Both the position numbers and the translations under genes were made by a program. The notes beneath the pieces are model-generated. The model made no database searches and had not been told where the DNA came from. It saw only the letters and a program-made list of their open reading frames with translations. This document shows, piece after piece, positions 14,500 through 20,878 of a stretch of DNA of 20,878 bases; position 1 is the stretch's first letter, and each line of letters starts with the position of its first letter. Source of the DNA: Chryseobacterium gleum (GTDB taxonomy: Bacteria > Bacteroidota > Bacteroidia > Flavobacteriales_D > Sanyastnellaceae); contig CAMCYM010000002.1 of the NCBI GenBank assembly GCA_945883885.1, positions 1 to 20,878 on the forward strand, in the 5' to 3' direction.

Positions 14500-16008
14500 A
14501 TGGAATGGACGGAACAGGAACGCGTCCGGCGCGAATCGCTGGCTCGGTTGCGCGAACTCGGCATCGACCCGTACCCCGCGCCCGCCTTCCCCGTGACGCA
14601 CAAAGCGGAGGAGTTGGCAGCGGAGTTTCAGGACGGTCTCGAGGTCCGTTTGGCCGGCCGGCTCATGAGCCGCCGGATCATGGGAAAAGCCTCCTTCGCA
14701 GAACTGCAAGACGGCGCAGGCACGGTGCAGCTCTACGTCAACCGCGATGAGCTGTGCCCCGACGAAGACAAAACGGCGTACAACGAGGTCTTCAAGCGCC
14801 TGCTCGACCGCGGCGACTTCATCGGCATCACGGGCGTGACATTCACCACCCAAACCGGTGAACCGAGTGTCTCCGTCCGCACCCTCACAGTCCTCGCGAA
14901 AAGTCTGCGCCCGCTCCCCGCGGTCAAAACCGACGAAAACGGCGTCGTCCACGATGCCTTCTCGGACCCGGAACTCCGCTACCGCATGCGGTACGTGGAC
15001 CTCGTGGTGAACCGCGACGTGCGCCGCACCTTCGAAGCCCGCTCCGCCGTCATCCGCACCATCCGCAACGCCTTCGACGGATCCGGCTGGCTCGAAGTGG
15101 ATACGCCCGTCTTGCAAGCCATCCCCGGGGGCGCCTCGGCCCGTCCTTTCGTGACGCACCACAACGCCCTCGACATTCCCCTGTACCTCCGCATCGCTAA
15201 CGAGCTCTACCTCAAGCGGCTCATCGTCGGCGGCTTCGAAGGGGTCTACGAGTTCAGCCGCAACTTCCGCAACGAGGGCATGGACCGCACCCACAACCCG
15301 GAATTCACGGTCCTCGAGCTCTACGTCGCCTACAAGGACTACCATTGGATGATGGAGACGGTCGAGCACCTGCTGGCCGACGTCTGCACCGCCGTCCACG
15401 GAAGCACATCCTGCACGCTCCAAGGCACGTCCATCGACTTCACCCCCCCCTTCCGCCGGGTCACCCTGCGGGATGCCATCCTCGAGCATGCCGGCGTGGA
15501 CATCGACATGCTGGACGAAGCCGGGCTGCGGGCGGCCTGCGGAGAACTGGGCATCCACTGCGACGCGAGCATGGGCCGGGGCAAGCTCATCGATACGCTC
15601 TTCGGAGCAAAGGCCGAGCACCACTTCGTTCAGCCCACGTTCATCACGGACTACCCCGTCGAGATGTCGCCGCTGACAAAAGCACACCGCGACAAACCAG
15701 GCTATACGGAGCGGTTTGAACTGCTCGTCAACGGCACAGAAATCGCGAACGCGTACAGCGAGTTGAACGACCCGGACGACCAGCGGGCGCGGTTCGAGGA
15801 CCAGCTGCGGCTGGGCGAGCGCGGCGACGACGAGGCGATGTTCATCGACCGCGACTTCCTCCGGGCCCTCGAATACGGCATGCCTCCCACCAGCGGTGTG
15901 GGGATCGGCATCGACCGGCTCGTCATGTTGCTGACCGACGCGCCTTCCATCCAGGACGTGTTGCTCTTTCCCCAAATGCGTCCTGAAATCACCCACGCCC
16001 CGGCATGA
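14500..16008 (+). CDS. lysS: Lysyl-tRNA synthetase, class II
   Basis: Charges tRNA-Lys with lysine using ATP. The 502 residues match the bacterial class II enzyme. The start at 14500 gives MEWTEQERVRRESLARLRELGIDPYP, the usual N-terminus; the frame further upstream runs through the promoter and the divergent gene. An OB-fold anticodon-binding domain covers ~50-150 (VRLAGRLMSRRIMGKASFAELQDG). The catalytic core holds FVTHHNALDIPLYLRIANELYLKRL, motif 2 in YEFSRNFRNEGMDRTHNPEFT (~250-270), NAYSELNDPDDQRARFEDQ and motif 3 GVGIGIDRLVMLLTDAPSIQD (~466). Its stop overlaps the start of the next gene by ATGA. Confidence 0.98.
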   Translation: MEWTEQERVRRESLARLRELGIDPYPAPAFPVTHKAEELAAEFQDGLEVRLAGRLMSRRIMGKASFAELQDGAGTVQLYVNRDELCPDEDKTAYNEVFKRLLDRGDFIGITGVTFTTQTGEPSVSVRTLTVLAKSLRPLPAVKTDENGVVHDAFSDPELRYRMRYVDLVVNRDVRRTFEARSAVIRTIRNAFDGSGWLEVDTPVLQAIPGGASARPFVTHHNALDIPLYLRIANELYLKRLIVGGFEGVYEFSRNFRNEGMDRTHNPEFTVLELYVAYKDYHWMMETVEHLLADVCTAVHGSTSCTLQGTSIDFTPPFRRVTLRDAILEHAGVDIDMLDEAGLRAACGELGIHCDASMGRGKLIDTLFGAKAEHHFVQPTFITDYPVEMSPLTKAHRDKPGYTERFELLVNGTEIANAYSELNDPDDQRARFEDQLRLGERGDDEAMFIDRDFLRALEYGMPPTSGVGIGIDRLVMLLTDAPSIQDVLLFPQMRPEITHAPA

Positions 16009-16313
16009 GCCTCCCCACCCAGCAGGACGTCATCGCCGTACTCAAGACGATCTACGACCCAGAAATCCCCGTGGACATCTACGAACTCGGGCTGATTTAC
16101 GAGGTGCGCATCGCGCCGACCGGCCACATCGATGTGCAGATGACCCTGACTTCCCCGAACTGCCCAGTGGCCGAATCCCTGCCCGCCGAGGTGGAGCAGA
16201 AGGTGGCCGCAGTGTCCGGCGCGACGTCTGCACACGTTGAGGTGGTGTTCGATCCGCCGTGGTCGCACGATTTGATGAGCGAGGAGGCCAAACTTGAACT
16301 CGGATTCCTATGA
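16005..16313 (+). CDS. SufT-like DUF59/MIP18-family Fe-S cluster assembly protein
   Basis: A 102-residue protein of the DUF59 (MIP18/PaaD) family; members with this architecture (SufT, YitW) help mature Fe-S proteins. Visible signatures are IYDPEIPVDIYELGLIYEV (16-34), MTLTSPNCPVAESLP with the conserved Cys53, and the C-terminal VEVVFDPPWSHDLMSEEAKLELGF. It is joined by ATGA overlaps to lysS (16005-16008) and to dxr (16310-16313). Dxr itself is not an Fe-S enzyme, though the later MEP-pathway enzymes IspG and IspH are, so a link to isoprenoid synthesis is possible but unproven. Confidence 0.92.
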   Translation: MSLPTQQDVIAVLKTIYDPEIPVDIYELGLIYEVRIAPTGHIDVQMTLTSPNCPVAESLPAEVEQKVAAVSGATSAHVEVVFDPPWSHDLMSEEAKLELGFL

Positions 16314-17479
16314 CGCGCGGCATCGCCATCCTCGGTTCCACGGGCTCCATCGGCACCCAGGCCCTCGAAGTCATCCGCAGCGCACCCGACCGGCTGCATG
16401 TGGAGGTGCTGTCCGCCCACGCGAACGCCGACCTCCTCATCGCCCAGGCCCTCGAGTTCCGCCCGAACGCCGTGGTCATCGGCGACCCAGCCGCCCACGG
16501 CCGCGTGCGCGATGCGCTGTTCGACGCCGGCATCAAGACCTATTGCGGGCCGGAATCTCTGGCCTCCATCGTTGAGTCCGACGGCATCCACACGGTGCTG
16601 ACCGCCCTGGTCGGAGCGGCCGGCCTGGTGCCCACCCTGCGCGCCATCCGCGCTGGGAAGCAAATCGCCCTGGCAAACAAGGAAACCCTCGTGGTCGCCG
16701 GCGCTTTGGTGACCGCCGAAGCACGGGCTGCGGGCGTGGACATCCACCCGGTGGATTCAGAGCACAGCGCGATCTACCAGTGTTTGGCCGGCGAGTGGCA
16801 CAACCCCATCGAGAAAATCTTGCTCACGGCCTCGGGCGGGCCGTTCCGCGGTCGCAGCCGTGCGGACCTCGCCGGTGTGACGAAAGCCCAAGCCCTGCGC
16901 CACCCGAACTGGTCGATGGGCGCAAAAATCACCATCGACAGCGCCAGCCTGATGAACAAGGGGCTGGAAGTCATCGAGGCGCACTGGCTCTTCGGCGTGC
17001 CGTACGACGCCATCGAGGTCGTCGTCCATCCCCAAAGCATCGTCCACAGCTGCGTGCAATTCCGCGACGGCTCGCTCAAAGCCCAACTCGGCCTGCCCGA
17101 CATGAAGCTGCCGATTGCCTACGCCCTGGGCTACCCCGAACGGGTGAACAGTCCGTTCGACCGGTTCGATTTCATGGCCTACCCCACCCTGACGTTCGAG
17201 CAACCCGATTACGCCACCTTCCGCAACCTTGCGCTGGCCTACGAGGCTGGAAAACAGGGGGGAACCGCACCAGCCGTGCTCAACGCCGCGAACGAGGTAG
17301 CTGTCGCCCGTTTCCTGCGCGATGAAATCGAGTTCCTCGAGCTCACGGAAATCGTCGAGGATGCGCTTGCGCGTGTGCCCTTTGCGGCCGCTCCAGACCT
17401 CGAGGGCTTGCTGGCAGCCGATGGAGCTGCACGCCGCTACGCTGCAGAATGGACCCCGCTGACGGTCAAACCGTCATAA
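16310..17479 (+). CDS. dxr: 1-deoxy-D-xylulose 5-phosphate reductoisomerase
   Basis: Converts DXP to 2-C-methyl-D-erythritol 4-phosphate with NADPH, the first committed step of the MEP isoprenoid pathway. The 389 residues carry the NADPH-binding GSTGSIGTQALEVIR (from residue 9), LANKETLVVAG, the metal and substrate loop DSEHSAIYQCL (~150), LTASGGPFRGR, and WSMGAKITIDSASLMNKGLEVIEAHWLF. The C-terminal helical domain is present and the protein appears complete. In many Bacteroidota dxr is followed by the RIP protease gene rseP; here it runs into the convergent frr gene, whose last 14 nt it overlaps. Confidence 0.98.
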   Translation: MTRGIAILGSTGSIGTQALEVIRSAPDRLHVEVLSAHANADLLIAQALEFRPNAVVIGDPAAHGRVRDALFDAGIKTYCGPESLASIVESDGIHTVLTALVGAAGLVPTLRAIRAGKQIALANKETLVVAGALVTAEARAAGVDIHPVDSEHSAIYQCLAGEWHNPIEKILLTASGGPFRGRSRADLAGVTKAQALRHPNWSMGAKITIDSASLMNKGLEVIEAHWLFGVPYDAIEVVVHPQSIVHSCVQFRDGSLKAQLGLPDMKLPIAYALGYPERVNSPFDRFDFMAYPTLTFEQPDYATFRNLALAYEAGKQGGTAPAVLNAANEVAVARFLRDEIEFLELTEIVEDALARVPFAAAPDLEGLLAADGAARRYAAEWTPLTVKPS

Positions 17480-18029
17480 CGTCCGCCTCTTTCGCGGCAA
17501 GGACTTCGTCCACCTTGCGGATGTAGGCGTCGGTCAGGTCCTGAACTTTCGTTTCGCCGACCTTCACAGCGTCTTCAGGCAAGCCGTCTGCTTTCGCTTC
17601 CTTGAGGTAGTCGTTCGCCTCCTTGCGGGCATTGCGGATGCCCACCTTCGCGTGTTCACCCTCTGCCCGGGCCCGCTTCATGAGGTCGCGACGGCGCTCT
17701 TCCGTGAGGGCCGGCACATTGATCATGATCACTTCGCCGTTGTTCATCGGATTCAGACCGAGGTTCGCGTTGATGATGGCCGTCGAAATCCCGTCCAGCA
17801 GGTTCCGTTCCCAAGGTTGAATGACGAGGGTACGGGCGTCGGTGGAATTGATGTTCGCCACCCGCCCGATGGGCGTCGGCGTGCCGTAGTAGTCCACCTT
17901 CACGCTGTCCAACATCGCCGGGTGGGCTTTGCCGGCGCGCACCTTCAGCAATTCCGCATCGAGGTGACGCAGTGCCTTGTCCATGCCCTCCTTTGCAGAG
18001 TCAAGGGCGAATTGAATTTCTTCCGTCAT
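17466..18029 (-). CDS. frr: Ribosome recycling factor
   Basis: Works with EF-G to split post-termination ribosomes. The 187 residues match the family length. Typical segments are MDKALRHLDAELLKVRAGKAHPAMLD, VDYYGTPTPIGRVANI, LVIQPWERNLLDGISTAI, LGLNPMNNGEVIMINVPALTEERRRDL and VGIRNARKEANDYLK. The ATG overlaps the pyrH stop (ATGA, 18026-18029), matching the common bacterial pyrH-frr pair. The stop lies inside the 3' end of convergent dxr, and no obvious terminator follows. Confidence 0.98.
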   Translation of the reverse strand: MTEEIQFALDSAKEGMDKALRHLDAELLKVRAGKAHPAMLDSVKVDYYGTPTPIGRVANINSTDARTLVIQPWERNLLDGISTAIINANLGLNPMNNGEVIMINVPALTEERRRDLMKRARAEGEHAKVGIRNARKEANDYLKEAKADGLPEDAVKVGETKVQDLTDAYIRKVDEVLAAKEADVMTV

Positions 18030-18754
18030 GCTGTTGCCTGAGCTTCGTCAAATCGAACCAAGGTGCCCACCTCCTCGCCCGACACAAGGCGCATCAAGTT
18101 CCCGGGGGTGTTCATGTCAAACACGACGATGGGCAACCGGTTTTCGTTGCACAAGGTGAACGCCGTCATGTCCATGACCTGCAAACCCCGCTCGTACACT
18201 TCCGTGAAGGAGATGTGGCTGAACCTCACGGCATCTGGGTATTTCTCGGGGTCTGCGGAGTAAATGCCGTCCACCCGGGTGCCCTTCAAAATGACTTCCG
18301 CCTCGATCTCGATGGCGCGCAACGACGCCGCTGAATCCGTGGTGAAGAATGGATTGCCCGTCCCGCCTCCGAAGATGACCACGCGGCCTTTCTCGAGGTG
18401 GCGGACCGCCCTGCGGCGGATGAAGGGCTCGGCAATCTGTTTGAGCTCGATGGCTGACTGCAAGCGGGTTTCGAGTCCCAGCGACTCGAGCGCACTCTGC
18501 AACGCCATCGAATTGATGACGGTGGCCAGCATGCCCATGTAGTCGCCTTGGGTGCGTTCCATGCCGCCCTCAGCTGCTTGAACCCCCCGAAAGATGTTGC
18601 CGCCGCCGATGACGATGGCGACTTGGACACCTGCATGCACCACTGCCTCGATTTCCCGAGCGTACTGCATCAACCGCCCGTTGTCGATCCCAAACTGCTT
18701 TTCCCCCATCAGCGCCTCGCCGCTGAGTTTGAGGAGTACGCGCCTGTATTTCAT
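18026..18754 (-). CDS. pyrH: UMP kinase
   Basis: Phosphorylates UMP to UDP with ATP in pyrimidine nucleotide synthesis. It is a hexameric bacterial enzyme of the amino-acid-kinase fold. The start at 18754 gives MKYRRVLLKLSGEALMGEKQFGID, the usual N-terminus, for 242 residues; an ATG ten codons upstream is possible but less likely. Motifs: KLSGEAL (phosphate-binding loop), VAIVIGGGNIFRG, GTGNPFFTTDSAASLRA and LKGTRVDGIYSADPEKYPDA. It lies in a rpsB-tsf-pyrH-frr order but is separated from tsf by a strong terminator hairpin, so it needs readthrough or its own promoter in the 108-bp gap. Confidence 0.98.
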   Translation of the reverse strand: MKYRRVLLKLSGEALMGEKQFGIDNGRLMQYAREIEAVVHAGVQVAIVIGGGNIFRGVQAAEGGMERTQGDYMGMLATVINSMALQSALESLGLETRLQSAIELKQIAEPFIRRRAVRHLEKGRVVIFGGGTGNPFFTTDSAASLRAIEIEAEVILKGTRVDGIYSADPEKYPDAVRFSHISFTEVYERGLQVMDMTAFTLCNENRLPIVVFDMNTPGNLMRLVSGEEVGTLVRFDEAQATA

Positions 18755-18814
18755 TGTGCCGCGAATATCCGAAACTTCCCGCATCGCCCCGGCCGGCCGG
18801 AAGGTTCCCACAGC

Positions 18815-18842
18815 AAAAAGGGCCCCTCGCGGAGCCCTTTTT
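18815..18842 (-). terminator. Rho-independent terminator downstream of tsf
   Basis: On the minus strand AAAAAGGGCTCC-GCGA-GGGGCCCTTTTT forms a 12-bp stem with a GNRA-type GCGA loop and a 3' U tract. The pair that is a tolerated U-G wobble in the minus-strand RNA would be an A-C mismatch in the plus-strand RNA, so it is better built for minus-strand transcripts such as tsf. Confidence 0.85.
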
Positions 18843-18862
18843 CCTTGTAGCAAAGTCTGGAA

Positions 18863-19693
18863 TCAGTCGAGGGCGGTCCGGCAGAAGCCAGAAACCGTCG
18901 CAGCGGAGTTCGCCGACTTCACGTACTCTGCGACCGTGAGCTTGTTGTCCTTGATGAACTGCTGGTGGACCAAGGTGACTTCCTTGAACCACTTCTTGAT
19001 CCGTCCATCCGCAATTTTCTCGGCCATGTCGGCGGGCTTGCCCTCCTGCATCGCGAGTTCCATGCCGATTTCCTTCTCTTTTGCAATGAGTTCCGGTGCC
19101 ACGCTCGATTCGTCGAGGGCAATGGGTGCCATGGCCGCCGCCTGCATGGCGACGTCACGACCTGCCTCCGCACTCAACGGCGCAGTGAACGCGACGAGGG
19201 TCGCGAGGCGGTTGCCCGGGTGGATGTAATGAACCACCTGAGCGCCCGTCAACGTGGAATACGTGCCGATTTCGATCCGCTCGCCGATTTTGCCCACCTC
19301 TTCGGTGATCTTCTCAGCCACCGTGATCGAAGCGCCTGGGTAGGTGCGTCCGAGCAACTCCTCCTTCTCGGTGATGCCTTCGGCAATGGCGTAGTCGAGC
19401 AGGACTTTCGCCACACCGACGAAGGCTTCGTTCTTCGCCACGAAGTCGGTCTCGCAGTTGAGCGCAAGCAGCACGCCGAAGGTGCCGTCAGCGCTTACGC
19501 CGGAGAGGATTGCTCCTTCGCCTGCTTCGCGGTCGCTGCGGTTCGCGGCGACTTTTTGGCCCTTCTTGCGGAGCACTTCTACAGCGAGTTCAAAATCGCC
19601 GTTTGCCTCCTGGAGGGCTTTTTTGCAGTCCATCATGCCCGCGCCCGTTTGCTGGCGGAGCTTGTTTACGTCTGATGCGGTGATCGTGCTCAT
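18863..19693 (-). CDS. tsf: Elongation factor Ts
   Basis: The guanine nucleotide exchange factor for EF-Tu. The start at 19693 gives MSTITASDVNKLRQQTGAGMMDCKKAL, the conserved N-terminal UBA-like domain, for 276 residues. The EF-Tu contact motif is NCETDFVAKN (79-88). The core domain continues through HYIHPGNRLATLVAF, and the C-terminal EKIADGRIKKWFKEVTLVHQQFIKD is typical. It lies 26 nt downstream of rpsB on the same strand, the conserved rpsB-tsf operon, and ends 20 nt before a terminator hairpin. Confidence 0.98.
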   Translation of the reverse strand: MSTITASDVNKLRQQTGAGMMDCKKALQEANGDFELAVEVLRKKGQKVAANRSDREAGEGAILSGVSADGTFGVLLALNCETDFVAKNEAFVGVAKVLLDYAIAEGITEKEELLGRTYPGASITVAEKITEEVGKIGERIEIGTYSTLTGAQVVHYIHPGNRLATLVAFTAPLSAEAGRDVAMQAAAMAPIALDESSVAPELIAKEKEIGMELAMQEGKPADMAEKIADGRIKKWFKEVTLVHQQFIKDNKLTVAEYVKSANSAATVSGFCRTALD

Positions 19694-19719
19694 CGAAAGG
19701 ATGTTAGCAGGGTTCAATT

Positions 19720-20583
19720 TCAGGCTTCTTCGCTTCCCTCTTCGGCCGCCGGAGCTTCCTCTTCTACCGCCTCTTCTGCTGCGGGGGCTTCAACCGCCGC
19801 TTCAGCCACTGGGGCCTCTTCAGCCACCTCCACGTCGCCTTCTGCTTCGACTTCCGCATCCGCTTCGTCGACGATCAGGCCCTTTTCCTTCTCCGCCTTC
19901 CGCTCGTTCAGACCTTCTGCCACTGCCGTGACGACCGTGTCGAGGATGGCCACGATGGAGCTGCTGGCGTCGTCGTTCGCTGGAATCGGGAAATCGACCG
20001 GACGGGGGTCCGAGTTCGTGTCGACCATGGCGAAGACCGGGATGCCGAGCTTCTTCGCTTCTGCCAGAGCGATCTGCTCCTTCAGCACGTCCACGATGAA
20101 GATGGCCGCCGGGATACGGCTGAGATCGGAGATGGATCCGAGGTTCTTCTCCAGTTTTGCACGCTGGCGGCTCACTTGCAGCCGTTCGCGCTTCGACATG
20201 GTGGCCAGGGTTCCGTCCTGTTCCATTTTGTCGATCTGGGACATCTTGCGCACCGCCTTCCGGATGGTGGCGAAGTTCGTAAGCATGCCACCCGACCAAC
20301 GCTCCGTCACGTACGGCATGCCGACCGCTGCGACGCGCTGGGCGACAGCGTCTTTTGCCTGCTTTTTCGTCGCAACGAAGAGGATTTTCTTGCCGCTCTT
20401 CGCAATCTGCTTCATCGCTGCCGCCGCTTCATCGAGCTTCACCACAGTCTTGTGGAGGTCGATGATGTGGATGCCCTTCTTCTCCGCGAAGATGTACGGC
20501 GCCATGTGGGGGTTCCACTTGCGCTTGAGGTGGCCGAAGTGCACTCCGGCCTGGAGCAACTGCTCGAAATTTGTACGTGCCAT
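19720..20583 (-). CDS. rpsB: 30S ribosomal protein S2 with an acidic C-terminal extension
   Basis: A ribosomal protein of the 30S platform region. Conserved S2 features are LLQAGVHFGHLKRKWNPHMAPYIF, GIHIIDLHKTV, ILFVATKKQA, YVTERWSGGMLTNF, PAAIFIVDVLKE, GIPVFAMVDTNSDP and VDFPIPANDDA. The S2 core ends near residue 235. The last ~48 residues are an almost pure Ala/Glu/Val/Pro acidic tail, which makes the protein 287 residues long. The start gives MARTNFEQLL. A 119-bp gap separates it from rpsI and holds a terminator; no clear -7 element was recognised upstream. Confidence 0.98.
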   Translation of the reverse strand: MARTNFEQLLQAGVHFGHLKRKWNPHMAPYIFAEKKGIHIIDLHKTVVKLDEAAAAMKQIAKSGKKILFVATKKQAKDAVAQRVAAVGMPYVTERWSGGMLTNFATIRKAVRKMSQIDKMEQDGTLATMSKRERLQVSRQRAKLEKNLGSISDLSRIPAAIFIVDVLKEQIALAEAKKLGIPVFAMVDTNSDPRPVDFPIPANDDASSSIVAILDTVVTAVAEGLNERKAEKEKGLIVDEADAEVEAEGDVEVAEEAPVAEAAVEAPAAEEAVEEEAPAAEEGSEEA

Positions 20584-20671
20584 GGTTGTTTACGTTCCTG
20601 GTGTGATGCAACCCGCCGGTAGCCAAACAGAAGCTTGAGTCCTGCGGGTTTGGATGCTAAACGCCTGTATG

Positions 20672-20697
20672 AAAAGGGGCCGGAACTTCCGGCCCTT
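20672..20697 (-). terminator. Rho-independent terminator downstream of rpsI
   Basis: On the minus strand the 7-bp stem GGGCCGG-AAGTT-CCGGCCC is followed by CTTTTC, starting 7 nt after the rpsI stop. Four U residues make it moderate in strength, so some readthrough into rpsB is possible. Confidence 0.65.
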
Positions 20698-20702
20698 GAA
20701 AA

Positions 20703-20878
20703 TCAACGCTTCGAGAACTGTGAACGCTTCCGGGCCTTCTTCAGGCCGAACTTCTTGCGCTCGACCATCCGCGGATCCCGCGTGGTCAGTCCTTCTTGCT
20801 TCAGGATGGGCTTCCACTCCGGATTGATTTCCACCAGCGCCTTCGCGATGGCCAACCGGACCGCTTCAGCTTGGCCGG
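20703..20878 (-). CDS. rpsI: 30S ribosomal protein S9, C-terminal part (5' end outside window)
   Basis: The minus-strand frame entering from the right edge reads GQAEAVRLAIAKALVEINPE, continues with LTTRDPRMVERKKFGLKKAR, and ends KRSQFSKR followed by TGA. This is the conserved S9 C-terminus, whose basic tail reaches the P-site tRNA. About 57 residues are visible. Its position upstream of rpsB fits the rplM-rpsI-rpsB-tsf order seen in Bacteroidota, so rplM is expected just beyond the window. Confidence 0.96.
   Translation of the reverse strand, partial: GQAEAVRLAIAKALVEINPEWKPILKQEGLTTRDPRMVERKKFGLKKARKRSQFSKR

Noticed and set aside
13714..15996. A 760-codon open frame on the minus strand across lysS
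   Set aside because: It is antisense to the well-supported lysS gene and runs through the 5' part of the isomerase gene in another frame. Long open frames are expected opposite high-GC genes, and the translation shows no recognisable domain.
17460..17476. The inverted repeat TGACGGT-CAA-ACCGTCA at the dxr/frr convergent end as a terminator
   Set aside because: The 7-bp stem has a 3-nt loop and no U tract on either strand, and it lies in coding sequence of both genes. It may slow polymerase but cannot be called a terminator.

Overview
The window comes from a high-GC member of the Bacteroidota, most likely a Flavobacteriales-type lineage. Three things point there: a large secreted protein ending in a gliding-motility-associated (type B) type IX secretion C-terminal domain, -7 promoter elements of the Bacteroidota form TAnnTTTG, and the gene order rpsI-rpsB-tsf-pyrH-frr. 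The assignment is an inference from gene content; no rRNA or tRNA gene was seen. The region is compact: the largest gap without a gene is about 153 bp (7621-7773), so no stretch over 300 bp lacks a gene.

Layout. 1-404: the 3' part of an unrecognised conserved protein whose reading frame runs through a cluster of palindromic repeats. It is followed one base later by rsmI (406-1092). 1089-7620, minus strand: a 1199-aa secreted protein with a nidogen-like domain and a type IX secretion C-terminus, then radA, then a 507-aa secreted Ig/HYR-like protein that ends in a dockerin-like motif. 7774-9564, plus strand: lepA, divergent from the secreted protein. 9551-14450, minus strand, in transcription order: bifunctional phosphoglucose/phosphomannose isomerase, lipB, a serine hydrolase, a LytTR response regulator and rlmN. 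14500-17479, plus strand: lysS, a SufT-like DUF59 protein and dxr. 17466-20878, minus strand, in transcription order: rpsI (partial), rpsB, tsf, pyrH and frr.

How the genes relate. Most are housekeeping: translation (rsmI, lepA, rlmN, lysS, rpsI, rpsB, tsf, frr), recombination repair (radA), lipoate attachment (lipB), isoprenoid synthesis (dxr), Fe-S maturation (sufT-like), sugar phosphate interconversion and UMP kinase (pyrH). Five same-strand junctions are 4-nt ATGA overlaps, which suggests translational coupling. Three convergent pairs overlap at their 3' ends. The accessory content is the two secreted surface proteins, the serine hydrolase and the regulator.

I saw no convincing undescribed multi-gene system. 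The observations most worth a second look are the in-frame palindromic repeat cluster at the left edge, the mirror-image pair of apparently leaderless promoters between lysS and the isomerase gene, and the two surface proteins.
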